A stretch of 64,000 nt of DNA from an uncultured Muribaculaceae bacterium (GCA_910586995.1 CAJUKZ010000005.1:1-64000); one strand, 5' to 3'. Counted from the stretch's first letter, positions 7,343 through 17,010 are shown. Numbers and translations: made by a program. Notes: generated by a model not told the origin, from the letters alone.

Positions 7343-8350
7343 CTATAATTCTATAGAAAGTTTTACTTTATAATAAACGCTATCATTCTCAATATCCATA
7401 CTATGATTGCGAGGATAAAGAAGTTCAAGCCTCTTGCGACAATTCTCGATACCCATGTGCTCTCCTATACGCTTGACTGGGAAGATCCTGTTGACAGTCG
7501 AGAATATCAGTTGGCCACTTTTCTCCATCAGAGTAATGTTTATATCACTTTTCTCAACAGGAGAAACCCCGTGCTTGAAACAATTCTCCACAAATGTCAC
7601 CAATAGCATAGGCGGCACTTGCAAATTCTCATGTTCAATAGCAATGTTCATAACGACAGTCGTCATACCGTTTAACCGCAGCGATTGCAATTCCACATAT
7701 TGCCGGATATAATCCGCTTCTTCCGACAGAGGTACAAAATCCCGTTGTGATGTCGTATGTATATATCTCAGCATCGATATATATTTTTCAAGCGACTCCA
7801 ATGCTTTTACGTCGTGGGTGAGAAACAATCCATATAACGAATTCAGAGTGTTGAACATAAAATGCGGCTTGATCTGCGCCTTGTATAATTCTATCTCAGC
7901 CTTATCTCGTTCGGCTTCAACAGCCCTGCGGCGAGATTTCTGAATATTGGCTTGCGTAAGCAGACCGATTGCGAAACTGAATGCCTCAACGATCATAAAA
8001 AGCGACCATACTGCCTGCTGATACTGTTGTATCGACGGAAATATTCTTGTTATACCATCGTCGTGTATGTTTGGCTTAGGATTATATAGGCTGACTTGAG
8101 ACAGCAGATAAGTCACACCCAAAGAAAAAACAATCAGTCCGACTCCTAACCACCTGCGCCTGGAATTGCGGAACAATGACGGAACTGTGAAAACCCTATT
8201 GATGAAATAAAGCATATAAAGCCATGCCCCCACAGTGGTCACATACCCCGGGAAATTATGAAACCATCGCTCCACAGGAAAAATGACCACCATTATCGGC
8301 AGCACAATCAGGCAGAACACAAGGTCTATGCATACTGACACATTCTTCAT
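7343..8350 (-). CDS. LytS/YehU-type sensor histidine kinase (335 aa)
   Basis: Four predicted membrane segments occupy residues 7-25, 37-50, 67-85 and 113-133, with only short loops outside, so the signal is probably sensed within the membrane. A short coiled coil leads to the His_kinase domain, with phospho-acceptor H163 in IKPHFMFNTLNSL and the ATP-binding N box around N256 in VTFVENCFKHGV; the G box is HMGIENCRKRL. This pattern is typical of kinases that pair with LytTR regulators, and such a regulator follows after 2 bp. A TAACTTTG promoter lies at 8378-8385. The stimulus is unknown. Confidence 0.93.
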   Translation of the reverse strand: MKNVSVCIDLVFCLIVLPIMVVIFPVERWFHNFPGYVTTVGAWLYMLYFINRVFTVPSLFRNSRRRWLGVGLIVFSLGVTYLLSQVSLYNPKPNIHDDGITRIFPSIQQYQQAVWSLFMIVEAFSFAIGLLTQANIQKSRRRAVEAERDKAEIELYKAQIKPHFMFNTLNSLYGLFLTHDVKALESLEKYISMLRYIHTTSQRDFVPLSEEADYIRQYVELQSLRLNGMTTVVMNIAIEHENLQVPPMLLVTFVENCFKHGVSPVEKSDINITLMEKSGQLIFSTVNRIFPVKRIGEHMGIENCRKRLELLYPRNHSMDIENDSVYYKVKLSIEL

Positions 8351-8359
8351 GCGAAAAAT

Positions 8360-8387
8360 TCAGTTGGTTTATGAATGCAAAGTTAAG
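8360..8387. promoter_or_regulatory. Candidate LytTR operator overlapping the kinase promoter
   Basis: TCAGTTGGT (8360-8368) and AAAGTTAAG (8379-8387) both match the LytTR half-site consensus, lie in the same orientation and start 19 bp apart, near the two-turn spacing usual for LytTR direct repeats. A further CAGTTGGT is at 8442-8449. The half-site is degenerate, so chance matches are possible. Confidence 0.35.
8378..8385 (-). promoter_or_regulatory. Promoter -7 element of the kinase-regulator-PepSY operon
   Basis: Minus-strand TAACTTTG fits TAnnTTTG, 28 bp before the kinase ATG at 8350. Confidence 0.65.
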
Positions 8388-8493
8388 TATTTTAGAATAA
8401 ATGTGATACGTGCAATATGGCCGTTCGCCACCATATCCGCGCAGTTGGTCATTTTATACTATGACAGGTATTCAGGCTTAAAGTTTAATGGCT

Positions 8494-8501
8494 TAATTTT
8501 G
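8494..8501 (+). promoter_or_regulatory. Promoter -7 element of the RND gene
   Basis: TAATTTTG fits TAnnTTTG and lies 18 bp before the ATG at 8520. It supports 8520 over upstream in-frame starts, which would have to begin before the promoter. Confidence 0.65.
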
Positions 8502-8519
8502 TCCAAAATCCAATTAAAG

Positions 8520-11500
8520 ATGACAGTTAAGACATTCATTGACCGTCCGATCCTTGCTGGTGTCATATCTGTATTGATAGTAATACTCGGTATTATAGGA
8601 TTGGTACAACTTCCTATCGAACAATTTCCAAACATAGCTCCACCCACAGTGAGGGTACAGGCATCATATACCGGTGCAAATGCCGAGACTGTGATGAAAA
8701 GCGTAATTGTCCCACTTGAAGAATCCCTCAACGGAGTGGAGGACATGATGTACATGACATCAACTGCAACCAACACAGGCACGGCCTCAATAACCATATA
8801 CTTCAAACAAGGGACTGATGCCGACATGGCTGTCGTTAATGTACAGAACAGAGTGGCTTCCGCTCAAGGACTGCTCCCGGCAGAGGTCACGAAAAGCGGT
8901 GTTACCGTCCGAAAACGTCAGAACAGCACACTAAAGTCCATAACACTGTACAGCCCCGACGACACCTACGACGCCAAGTTTCTCACAAACTACATGAAAA
9001 TCAATATCGAGCCACAGATATCACGAATAACAGGCGTAGGCGAGGTAAATATATTCAGCGCAGAATATGCGATGAGAATATGGCTTGACCCCACGAAGAT
9101 GTCGCAATACGGACTGATTCCCTCTGATATAGACAAAGTGCTTGCAGAACAGAATGTGGAATCTCCGACCGGCACGCTCGGAGCTGAGTCGATGAATACA
9201 TTCCAATATGTGCTGAAATATCGTGGACGTTATGAGGACGCCTCGGAGTATGAGAATCTTGTTGTCAGAGCGTTGCCCGATGGAAGCGTCTTACGCCTGA
9301 AAGACATAGCGACAGTAGAACTCGGAGCCGTCAACTACGCTATGATAAGCGAGACAAGCGGACATCCTGGTGCGAATGCCATGATTGCACAGACAGCCGG
9401 ATCAAATGCGAATGAGGTCATAAAAGAAATAGACCGTACGCTTGATGAACTGAGAGAGAAGCTACCTTCCGGAATGGTCCTGACCGACATATCAAGCACA
9501 AAAGATTTTCTGGATGCCTCAATAGGGAAAGTCATAGAAACCCTTATCATAGCATTGATTCTGGTTGTATTGGTCGTATATCTTTTTCTTCATGATCTCA
9601 AGGCTACGCTGATCCCTGCAATCTCAATACTGGTATCTCTCACCGGAACGTTTGCTTTCATCTATGCCGTAGGCTTCACACTGAATATGCTGACTCTTTT
9701 CGCCATAGTTCTGGTCATTGGAACTGTAGTTGACGATTCTGTGGTGGTTGTAGAAGCAGTCCAGGCCAAGTTTGACGAGGGAGAGAATGATCCTTACCAG
9801 GCTACGGTATCAGCGATGGGCGGACTTTCGGCTGCTCTTATAACAACTACCATTGTCTTCATGGCAGTGTTTATCCCAGTTTGCTTTATGGGCGGAACAT
9901 CCGGCACATTTTACAAACAGTTCGGACTGACTATGGCTGTGGCTGTAGGCATATCGCTTATCAATGCCATGACTTTATGCCCGGCATTGAGTGCAATCCT
10001 GATGCGCCCTGGAAAGGGCAGCAAGAAAAAAACATCCTTCATCACACGTCTCCATTACGCTTTCGACAGATCATTCACTACAGTTGTCGGTCAATACAAA
10101 CGCGGAGTGATGTTTCTTTTCAAAAACAGATGGATAGTCGTTATTTTGTTCGCAATCTCGGTGACAGGTTTAGTTTGGCTCATGTCAACAGCAAAAACCG
10201 GACTTGTGCCACAGGAGGATATGGGAACATTAAGCCTAAACATACAGGTAGCGCCCGGAAGCAACCTTGCAGAGACAGAACTTGCGATGGATGAAGTTGA
10301 AGACGCCATAAAAGACATTCCTGAGATTTACATCTACTCCCGCGTGACCGGAAAAAATGCGCGCCACGACCAATCAGCATCCGCCGGCTCTTTCAATATC
10401 AGGTTACGCGACTGGAGCGAACGTAAGGGAAAAGAGCAAGACATCAACTCCGTCATAAAAGAAGTATATAAACGGACTTCTGATATTTCTTCCGCCCAGA
10501 TCCGCGTATCGCAGTCTCCCATGATTTCTGGCTATGGCACAGGCAGCGGATTCGAACTATACGTACAGGACAGGTCCGGAGCTACAACAGACGAGTTGCT
10601 GCAAGTGACTCGTACATTCATTGACTCTCTGAACACACGGCCTGAGATATCCCGCGCATATACGACTTTCGACACCAAATATCCTCAGTACATGGTTGAA
10701 GTTGATGCTGTCAGATGCCTTCAGTCCGGCGTATCTCCTTCAGATGTCCTGTCCACTCTGGCCGGATACGTAGGTGGTAGTTACTCATCCAACCTTAACC
10801 GCTTCACTAAATTATACCGGGTCATGGTCCAGGCGGATCCAGAGAGTCGTCTCGACACGGAATCTTTGAAAGCAATGTTTGTCAGGACATCGTCAGGGCA
10901 AATGGCTCCATTGGACAACTTCATCAGATTGACAAGGGTTTACGGTTCTGAAAGCCTTTCGCGATTCAATCTATTCCCCTCAATATCCGTATATGGAGAA
11001 CAGGGTGATGGCTATAGCTCCGGTGAAGCAATCAATGCCATCAGAGATGTTGCGGAAAAGTATCTCCCGACCGGATTCGGATTTGAGTTTGGCGGCATGT
11101 CGAGAGAGGAATCATCTGCCGGAAATACGACTATCATAGTATTCAGTATATGCCTTGCCTTCATATACCTCATTCTGTGTGCGCTATACGAAAGCCTTAC
11201 AGTGCCATTGGCCGTTATTGCTGCCGTTCCCGCAGGCTTGGCCGGAAGTTTTCTGTTCGCCAGATGGTGGGGACTTGAAAACAACATATACATGCAGATC
11301 GGCCTGATCATGTTGATTGGACTGTTGGCCAAGACAGCCATTCTGCTGACAGAATATGCGACAGCCCGCAGAAAAGAAGGTATGGGACTGTGGGCTTCCG
11401 CAATTTCAGCGGCTAAAGCACGTTTCAGACCTATCATAATGACTTCAGCGACAATGATATTTGGAATGCTCCCATTGATGTTCGCAACAGGGGTCGGCGC

Positions 11501-11669
11501 AAACGGCAACATTTCAGTCGGAGTAGGCACTGTAGGAGGATTATTGTCAGGTACTCTCGCACTGCTGTTTATGGTCCCTGTATTTTTCGTTATATTCCAA
11601 TATATACATGAGCGGATCACTCCTGAACGCATAATAAACAAAGCCACCAAGAACCGGATAAAAATATAA
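8520..11669 (+). CDS. RND-family efflux permease, HAE1/AcrB type (1049 aa)
   Basis: An inner-membrane proton-driven exporter of drugs, bile acids or other amphiphiles. The start at ATG 8520 gives the usual N-terminus (MTVKTFIDRP then a membrane helix) and a length normal for the family; an upstream extension would overlap the divergent kinase gene. The proton-relay residues D405 and D406 sit in GTVVDDSVVVVEA of membrane helix 4, and K938 in LLAKTAILLTEYA of helix 10 matches AcrB K940. Two large periplasmic loops are present. No membrane-fusion adaptor or TolC-type channel gene lies beside it, which is unusual; partners must be elsewhere. It is divergent from the LytS/LytTR operon, which may control it. 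Confidence 0.95.
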   Translation: MTVKTFIDRPILAGVISVLIVILGIIGLVQLPIEQFPNIAPPTVRVQASYTGANAETVMKSVIVPLEESLNGVEDMMYMTSTATNTGTASITIYFKQGTDADMAVVNVQNRVASAQGLLPAEVTKSGVTVRKRQNSTLKSITLYSPDDTYDAKFLTNYMKINIEPQISRITGVGEVNIFSAEYAMRIWLDPTKMSQYGLIPSDIDKVLAEQNVESPTGTLGAESMNTFQYVLKYRGRYEDASEYENLVVRALPDGSVLRLKDIATVELGAVNYAMISETSGHPGANAMIAQTAGSNANEVIKEIDRTLDELREKLPSGMVLTDISSTKDFLDASIGKVIETLIIALILVVLVVYLFLHDLKATLIPAISILVSLTGTFAFIYAVGFTLNMLTLFAIVLVIGTVVDDSVVVVEAVQAKFDEGENDPYQATVSAMGGLSAALITTTIVFMAVFIPVCFMGGTSGTFYKQFGLTMAVAVGISLINAMTLCPALSAILMRPGKGSKKKTSFITRLHYAFDRSFTTVVGQYKRGVMFLFKNRWIVVILFAISVTGLVWLMSTAKTGLVPQEDMGTLSLNIQVAPGSNLAETELAMDEVEDAIKDIPEIYIYSRVTGKNARHDQSASAGSFNIRLRDWSERKGKEQDINSVIKEVYKRTSDISSAQIRVSQSPMISGYGTGSGFELYVQDRSGATTDELLQVTRTFIDSLNTRPEISRAYTTFDTKYPQYMVEVDAVRCLQSGVSPSDVLSTLAGYVGGSYSSNLNRFTKLYRVMVQADPESRLDTESLKAMFVRTSSGQMAPLDNFIRLTRVYGSESLSRFNLFPSISVYGEQGDGYSSGEAINAIRDVAEKYLPTGFGFEFGGMSREESSAGNTTIIVFSICLAFIYLILCALYESLTVPLAVIAAVPAGLAGSFLFARWWGLENNIYMQIGLIMLIGLLAKTAILLTEYATARRKEGMGLWASAISAAKARFRPIIMTSATMIFGMLPLMFATGVGANGNISVGVGTVGGLLSGTLALLFMVPVFFVIFQYIHERITPERIINKATKNRIKI

Positions 11670-11889
11670 CTTAGCCTGCATTCGGCATACTCAATATCAA
11701 TGACTATACATATTCCGGGCATCAGTCCGCGATCCATTCGCCATCAGTATTACGTCGTTCACCAATTTTGTAAAAGCAGTCTAAATTGTACAACTCTGTA
11801 TTTCAGACAATTACAGATCCAATACTTAATTGTAGGTATTTTATGGCGTATCCAAACTTCCGAACTTTGTAGCATAAAAAGGTGAATTC
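11670..11889. promoter_or_regulatory. Control region upstream of the TonB receptor operon
   Basis: No gene is seen. GAACTTTG (11862-11869) is one base off the -7 consensus, 20 bp before the ATG. Upstream are an inverted repeat CAATTA (11808-11813)/TAATTG (11827-11832) and a palindrome TTGTACAA (11786-11793), either of which could be an operator for an iron-responsive regulator. A classic Fur box is not evident. Confidence 0.4.
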
Positions 11890-14268
11890 ATGACAATTTG
11901 GAAAAAATATTTAATCTTAATCATTATTACAGTATTAACTACCGTAGCTGCTTATTCCAAGGATAGCCGCGGTATGATTTCAGGAAAGGTTCTTTCCATC
12001 GACGGCGAGCCTATAGAGTACGCAACCGTATTTCTCAAGGGCACGTCACTGTCTTGCGCTACTAATGAAAAAGGATTATACCACATCTCCGCTCCGGACG
12101 GTGAGTATACAATAGTTTTTTCCTCTGTCGGTTTTGAAAAGCACGAAATTAAAATCAAGATTTCCGCAAATGAACGCCGCAAGTTCAACGTGAAGCTGAA
12201 ACCGGCTACACAACTTGCCGAAGTCATCGTCATAGGAAATACTATCGGTAAAGTAAAAAATTCGGCATACAATGCTACTGCTGTCAATACGCAGGATCTT
12301 ATAAACACCACAAAGACTCTGAGCGAGGCTCTTAGTAAAGCCCCGGGCATGAAGATACGCGAAAGCGGTGGTGTCGGATCTGATATGGCCGTCACAATGG
12401 ACGGATTCAGTGGCAAGCATGTAAAGGTTTTTATAGATGGAGTGCCACAGGAAGGTGTAGGCAGTTCATTCAGCCTCAACAACATTCCTGTCAATTTCGC
12501 CGAACGCATAGAGGTCTACAGAGGTGTGGTTCCTGTCGGATTCGGTACTGACGCCATCGGAGGAGTCATAAATATCGTTACCCCCAGGCGTCAGCGACGT
12601 TGGTTCATTGATGCGTCATATTCATACGGATCATTCAACACGCATAAGTCGTACATCAACTTCGGGCAGACATTCCGCAATGGCTTCAAATATGAGATAA
12701 ACGCATTTCAGAACTATTCCGACAACGACTATTGGATAGATACACCTGTAGAGGATTTTGTAAGCGGTGCTATCAACAAAAAAAAGCTGGAGCATGTGAA
12801 GCGCTTCAACGACACATATCACAACGAAGCCATAGTAGCAAAGCTCGGATTCGTCAACAAAAGCTGGGCCGACCGGCTGCTGTTAGGTTTTACCTACTCA
12901 CACATGTATAAGGAAGTGCAGACAGGTGTCCGGCAGGAGATTGTATATGGCAAGAAACATCGTCATGGTTTCTCGCTGATCCCATCGCTGGAATATTCAA
13001 AGCGGAATCTTGGACTGAAAGGTCTCGATGTGTCTCTTAACGTCAATTACAACAGAGACAATACTATCAACGTCGATACGTCGTCAGTGAAATACAACTG
13101 GTTCGGAGAGACTGCACCATTGAATTCACCGGGAGAACAGTCCTATCAGAATTCAAAAGCCATAAACCACAACTGGACAGCAGCAGCTACAGTCAGCTAC
13201 CGGCTCTCAGAACATCACGTATTCACAGTTAACGACATTTTCAATACATTTAAGCGCACGAACGAGAACCTGCTGACTATTCCACACAGCAAAGACGAAT
13301 TTTCGAAAGTCACGAGCAAGAATATAGCAGGTGTTTCCTATCGCTACACTCCCACTACGAATTTCAACCTTACGGCATTTGGCAAGCAATATCATCAATA
13401 TGTATCCGGACCTATAGCTACATCATCGGCTCAGGATGTATATAATCTTACATCACGCTCCATAGCCTACTTCGGATATGGTGCAGCCGGAACCTGGTTC
13501 ATGCCGCTCGGACTGCAACTGAAAGCCTCCTACGAAAAGACATACCGTCTTCCCACTATTGAAGAAATGTTTGGCGACGAGGACCTGGAAGTCGGTGATA
13601 TTGCATTGAAGCCGGAATCAAGCCACAATATCAACTTCAACCTAAGCTACAACGCCACATTCGGAAGCAACATCATCTATGCCGAAGCCGGACTGATTTA
13701 CCGTGACACCCGCGACTATATACAGCGCAATATCATGGCCCTAAGCGGAGGCAAGTCGGCAGCCACTTATGTCAACTATGGAAAAGTATTGACAAAAGGC
13801 TTCAGCATCTCGGCACGATACAATTTCTCGCGATGGCTCAGCATCGGCGGGAATTTCACTCAGATGAATGTGCGCGACAACATGCGCACAGCTCAGGGAA
13901 GCACTGTTGAAAACATAGCATACAAGCAACGTATGCCTAATCTCCCATATATGTTCGCCGACTCAGATGTCAACTTCTACTGGCACGGTTTAGGCGGCAA
14001 AGGAAATGTCCTGACAGTAGCCTACGACAACCAATACACCCACAGTTTCTGCTATTACACTGAAAACATAGGCTCGAACAACAGCGACTATATCATCCCC
14101 GACCAATTCTCTCACAACATCACAATCTCCTATGGCATAAAGCGTGGCAGATATAACGTATCGTTCGAGTGCAGAAACTTCACCAACGCCAGACTGTATG
14201 ATAATTTCAGCCTTCAGAAAGCCGGCAGAGCTTTCTATGGCAAATTCAGAATATATTTCGGAAACTAA
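11890..14268 (+). CDS. TonB-dependent outer-membrane receptor, XusA-like (792 aa)
   Basis: Signal peptide (residues 1-22), a CarboxypepD_reg-like domain (about 29-110), a plug domain (about 115-235: VFIDGVPQEGVGSS, then GTDAIGGVINIV) and a 22-strand barrel ending in FYGKFRIYFGN. Receptors of this class import ferric siderophores, heme or cobalamin using TonB energy. It lacks a SusD partner. Instead it is followed after 12 bp by a DUF4374 lipoprotein and then a PepSY-TM protein, the gene order of the Bacteroides Xus xenosiderophore-uptake system. Import of ferric catecholates or another iron chelate is therefore the best guess; the ligand cannot be read from sequence. Confidence 0.9.
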   Translation: MTIWKKYLILIIITVLTTVAAYSKDSRGMISGKVLSIDGEPIEYATVFLKGTSLSCATNEKGLYHISAPDGEYTIVFSSVGFEKHEIKIKISANERRKFNVKLKPATQLAEVIVIGNTIGKVKNSAYNATAVNTQDLINTTKTLSEALSKAPGMKIRESGGVGSDMAVTMDGFSGKHVKVFIDGVPQEGVGSSFSLNNIPVNFAERIEVYRGVVPVGFGTDAIGGVINIVTPRRQRRWFIDASYSYGSFNTHKSYINFGQTFRNGFKYEINAFQNYSDNDYWIDTPVEDFVSGAINKKKLEHVKRFNDTYHNEAIVAKLGFVNKSWADRLLLGFTYSHMYKEVQTGVRQEIVYGKKHRHGFSLIPSLEYSKRNLGLKGLDVSLNVNYNRDNTINVDTSSVKYNWFGETAPLNSPGEQSYQNSKAINHNWTAAATVSYRLSEHHVFTVNDIFNTFKRTNENLLTIPHSKDEFSKVTSKNIAGVSYRYTPTTNFNLTAFGKQYHQYVSGPIATSSAQDVYNLTSRSIAYFGYGAAGTWFMPLGLQLKASYEKTYRLPTIEEMFGDEDLEVGDIALKPESSHNINFNLSYNATFGSNIIYAEAGLIYRDTRDYIQRNIMALSGGKSAATYVNYGKVLTKGFSISARYNFSRWLSIGGNFTQMNVRDNMRTAQGSTVENIAYKQRMPNLPYMFADSDVNFYWHGLGGKGNVLTVAYDNQYTHSFCYYTENIGSNNSDYIIPDQFSHNITISYGIKRGRYNVSFECRNFTNARLYDNFSLQKAGRAFYGKFRIYFGN

Positions 14269-14280
14269 TAAAAACATAAC

Positions 14281-15687
14281 ATGACACTTAAAACATCAAT
14301 GTGCCGGGTAATCGCTGCCGCAGTGATTCCTGCAATGTCTCTGTGCAGCTGTTCAGACAGCGATGAACCCACCACTTCCGGCGGTAAAGAGGAATCTTAC
14401 GGCGGTAAATTCGTATTCGCCACTACAGTCAAAGGCAGTAATGGTACTGCTTATGACCTGATAACAGGGGAATCCATCGACGATGGCAACCTGACAACTG
14501 TCAACAATGGTCTGATCAATGAAGGCGCTACACAATGGGTATTTCACAAGAACTATCTCTATGCTCTCCAATATAACCAAGGAAATGCGGGAACAACTCG
14601 AAGCTATTTCCTGGACTCTGACGGCGAAATGAAAGCCCGCAACATGGAATACCGTATCAGCCGTTTCTCATCCTACGGAACATACAACGACGACATCATC
14701 ACAACGTCGACAGGTGACGGCCCTGAGTCTTTCGCCGACAAACAGGGTTATCTGCCCAAAACTCTTCTTATAACATACCTGAATGTTGTCAACGAAACAT
14801 CCCGCGAGAATGATACTTCAACCGGCAAATATTCTATGGAAAATTTCCTCGGCAACGGTGAATACGTAACCCTCTCCGGAGCAGAACAAAGCGGATCAAG
14901 ACTCTACTGCGGGGCAATTCCGATGGGCCTCAGCCAGTACGGAGCGGCTTACGATAACGGCAAATGGATACGCCCCGGATACGAACATCTCGTTCATACT
15001 GAGTCCGGCGGCACAGGTGGCGGATCTTATAAAGCAGGAGAACTTGTAGGCACACAGTATCCCGACGAATGCTGGGTTGCGGTATACGGCAATGAAAGCA
15101 TGACGGATCCTGTACTTGCCAAGACCGATAAAATCAGTACTCCTTGCGGACGATACCGCTCCCAGTACTACCAATCAGTATGGGCGGCTGAAAATGGCGA
15201 CATCTATGTATTCTCGCCAAGCTATGCCAAGACAATGACAGACCCCGGACAGAAGACTACACTCCCTGCCGGCGTGTGCCGCATACCCGCCGGAAGTACC
15301 TCTTTCGACGACTACTATTGCAATATCGAGGAACAGACTCCCGGTGGCAACCGTTCGTTCATGCGCTGCTGGCCTGCCGGAGGCAATCGCTTCCTCATGA
15401 TCATGTACGACCGCTCGCTCACTGAAAAAGATCCTGTGGCCACAGAACTTGCAATCTTCGATGCCGACACTAAAAAGCTCATGTACGTTACAGGTCTGCC
15501 CGAAAACGTATCCTCTATCGGAAAAACCGTCTACACACAGAATGGCAATGTCTACATTCCGGTGAACGTAGAGAACGAGAATCCGGCCATCTATGCCATC
15601 AATACCGCTACAGCCAATGCCGTGAAGGGTGTATCTATCACTGCAACCGAAATCAACGGTTTCGGTTATCTCACCCCAGAAAAATAA
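14281..15687 (+). CDS. Surface lipoprotein of the DUF4374 type, XusB-like (468 aa)
   Basis: A lipoprotein signal (lipobox LCSC, lipidation at C24) is followed at once by SDSDEP, an acidic motif like the Bacteroidetes surface-export signal, so it is probably outside the cell. The rest is beta-rich with many Gly, Tyr and Trp residues, consistent with a beta-propeller. XusB, the equivalent protein in Bacteroides, binds ferric siderophores at the surface. The gene lies 12 bp after the receptor and 9 bp before the PepSY-TM gene, so the three are co-transcribed. The likely job is capture and hand-over of an iron chelate to the receptor. Confidence 0.82.
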   Translation: MTLKTSMCRVIAAAVIPAMSLCSCSDSDEPTTSGGKEESYGGKFVFATTVKGSNGTAYDLITGESIDDGNLTTVNNGLINEGATQWVFHKNYLYALQYNQGNAGTTRSYFLDSDGEMKARNMEYRISRFSSYGTYNDDIITTSTGDGPESFADKQGYLPKTLLITYLNVVNETSRENDTSTGKYSMENFLGNGEYVTLSGAEQSGSRLYCGAIPMGLSQYGAAYDNGKWIRPGYEHLVHTESGGTGGGSYKAGELVGTQYPDECWVAVYGNESMTDPVLAKTDKISTPCGRYRSQYYQSVWAAENGDIYVFSPSYAKTMTDPGQKTTLPAGVCRIPAGSTSFDDYYCNIEEQTPGGNRSFMRCWPAGGNRFLMIMYDRSLTEKDPVATELAIFDADTKKLMYVTGLPENVSSIGKTVYTQNGNVYIPVNVENENPAIYAINTATANAVKGVSITATEINGFGYLTPEK

Positions 15688-15696
15688 CATTTACCC

Positions 15697-16917
15697 ATGA
15701 TAAAGTTTTTCAGAAAAATACACCTGTGGCTGTCAGTGCCATTCGGAATCATCATCACGCTGATCTGCTTTTCGGGAGCGATGCTCATCTTCGAACCTGA
15801 AATAACACGTAGCATAAAGAGCGATGTATACTACGTGCAGTCGGTAAAAAGTGAGCCGATTCCGATGGAAGAACTGATGGAGACGGTAAAGGCAACCCTA
15901 CCCGACAGCGTGTCGATCTCCGGAGTCACGGTGTTTGATGATGCGACACGCACATATCAGGTCAACCTTTCCAAACCACGCAGGGCATCACTTTTCATCG
16001 ACCAGTATTCAGGAAACATCACCGGACGATATGAGCGTATCGGCTTTTTCTCCACGATGTTCAAACTTCACCGATGGCTACTGGATAGCGCCAATCCCCA
16101 CGGCGATGGTGTCAAAGTAGGAAAGACGCTTGTCGGTATATCGACACTGGTGTTCGTCATTGCATTGATTTCCGGTATCGTGATCTGGTGGCCGCGCGCA
16201 CGCAAGAACTTAAAGAAAAGTCTCAGCATATCATTTTCAAAAGGCTTGAAAGGCTTTTGGAAAGGGCTCCATGTAGCAGGCGGCATGTATGCTCTGATAT
16301 TCGTGCTTGCCATGTCACTGACCGGCCTTACATGGTCATTCAACTGGTATCGTTCGGCATTCTACGCTGTTTGCGGTGTAGAACACACACCACGCAACTT
16401 CGGGGAGTCTGCTCATTCCGATAAAAACCGTGGCGAAAGAACCAACGAATCAGGAAACCACCGTGGAGGTGAATGGCAGCATCACGGAGGCGAAGGCAGA
16501 CCTCATGGTGGTCATCATCATGAAGGAGGCCGGCGTCGTTCGGAATTCGGCCGCTGGCAACAGGTATACGACGAACTGAAAGCGCAGAATCCGGATGCAC
16601 CGCAGATAACAATCAGTTCAGGAAAGGCATCTGTAACCCTCGGCACAACCGGAAACGGAAGGGCATCAGACCGCTACGAATACAACAAACGCTCCGGTGA
16701 ACTGACACCGACAACCAAATACGCTGATACTAATGAAGCCGACAAGCTGCGAGGCTGGATATACTCAATACACACCGGAAGCCTTGGCGGAATCGTTACA
16801 CGTATCTTATGGCTGCTTGGAGCGTTGCTCGGAGCATCATTACCACTGACAGGCTATTACATCTGGATAAAGCATCTCATGAAAAAGAAAGACCCGCACA
16901 AGTGTCATCATAAATAA
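15697..16917 (+). CDS. PepSY-TM inner-membrane protein, XusC-like, with His-rich loop (406 aa)
   Basis: Four membrane helices (about residues 12-33, 143-166, 193-213 and 366-390) with PepSY domains in the periplasmic loops. Histidines at membrane edges (H9, H125, H192, H359) are placed as in family members thought to bind heme and reduce ferric siderophores. Third gene of the Xus-like operon; it would release iron in the periplasm by reduction. Odd feature: the second periplasmic loop carries an insertion of about 45 residues (230-274) with eleven or more histidines among Gly, Arg and Glu, a probable metal-binding tail, and the C-terminus is HKCHHK. Function is inferred from family and context. 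Confidence 0.87.
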   Translation: MIKFFRKIHLWLSVPFGIIITLICFSGAMLIFEPEITRSIKSDVYYVQSVKSEPIPMEELMETVKATLPDSVSISGVTVFDDATRTYQVNLSKPRRASLFIDQYSGNITGRYERIGFFSTMFKLHRWLLDSANPHGDGVKVGKTLVGISTLVFVIALISGIVIWWPRARKNLKKSLSISFSKGLKGFWKGLHVAGGMYALIFVLAMSLTGLTWSFNWYRSAFYAVCGVEHTPRNFGESAHSDKNRGERTNESGNHRGGEWQHHGGEGRPHGGHHHEGGRRRSEFGRWQQVYDELKAQNPDAPQITISSGKASVTLGTTGNGRASDRYEYNKRSGELTPTTKYADTNEADKLRGWIYSIHTGSLGGIVTRILWLLGALLGASLPLTGYYIWIKHLMKKKDPHKCHHK

Positions 16918-16938
16918 ATTCTTTTTATTCCTATACAT

Positions 16939-16979
16939 GACAAGAGGCTGCACTTCATCATACAGTGCAGCCTCTTGTC
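16939..16979. terminator. Perfect 16-bp hairpin between convergent genes
   Basis: GACAAGAGGCTGCACT (16939-16954) and AGTGCAGCCTCTTGTC (16964-16979) pair without a mismatch around a 9-nt loop, between the PepSY-TM gene and the convergent hydrolase gene. No strong T-tract on either side; a bidirectional terminator is the simplest reading. Confidence 0.75.
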
Positions 16980-17010
16980 CATTGAACCTTAACCTTTTAC
17001 CTTGTATAAT

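Noticed and set aside
11012..11737. 241-aa open frame on the minus strand
   Set aside because: Antisense to the conserved C-terminal half of the RND permease; no motifs.
11890..16917. SusC/SusD polysaccharide-utilization locus
   Set aside because: No SusD homologue or glycoside hydrolase accompanies the receptor; the DUF4374 and PepSY-TM genes point to iron uptake.
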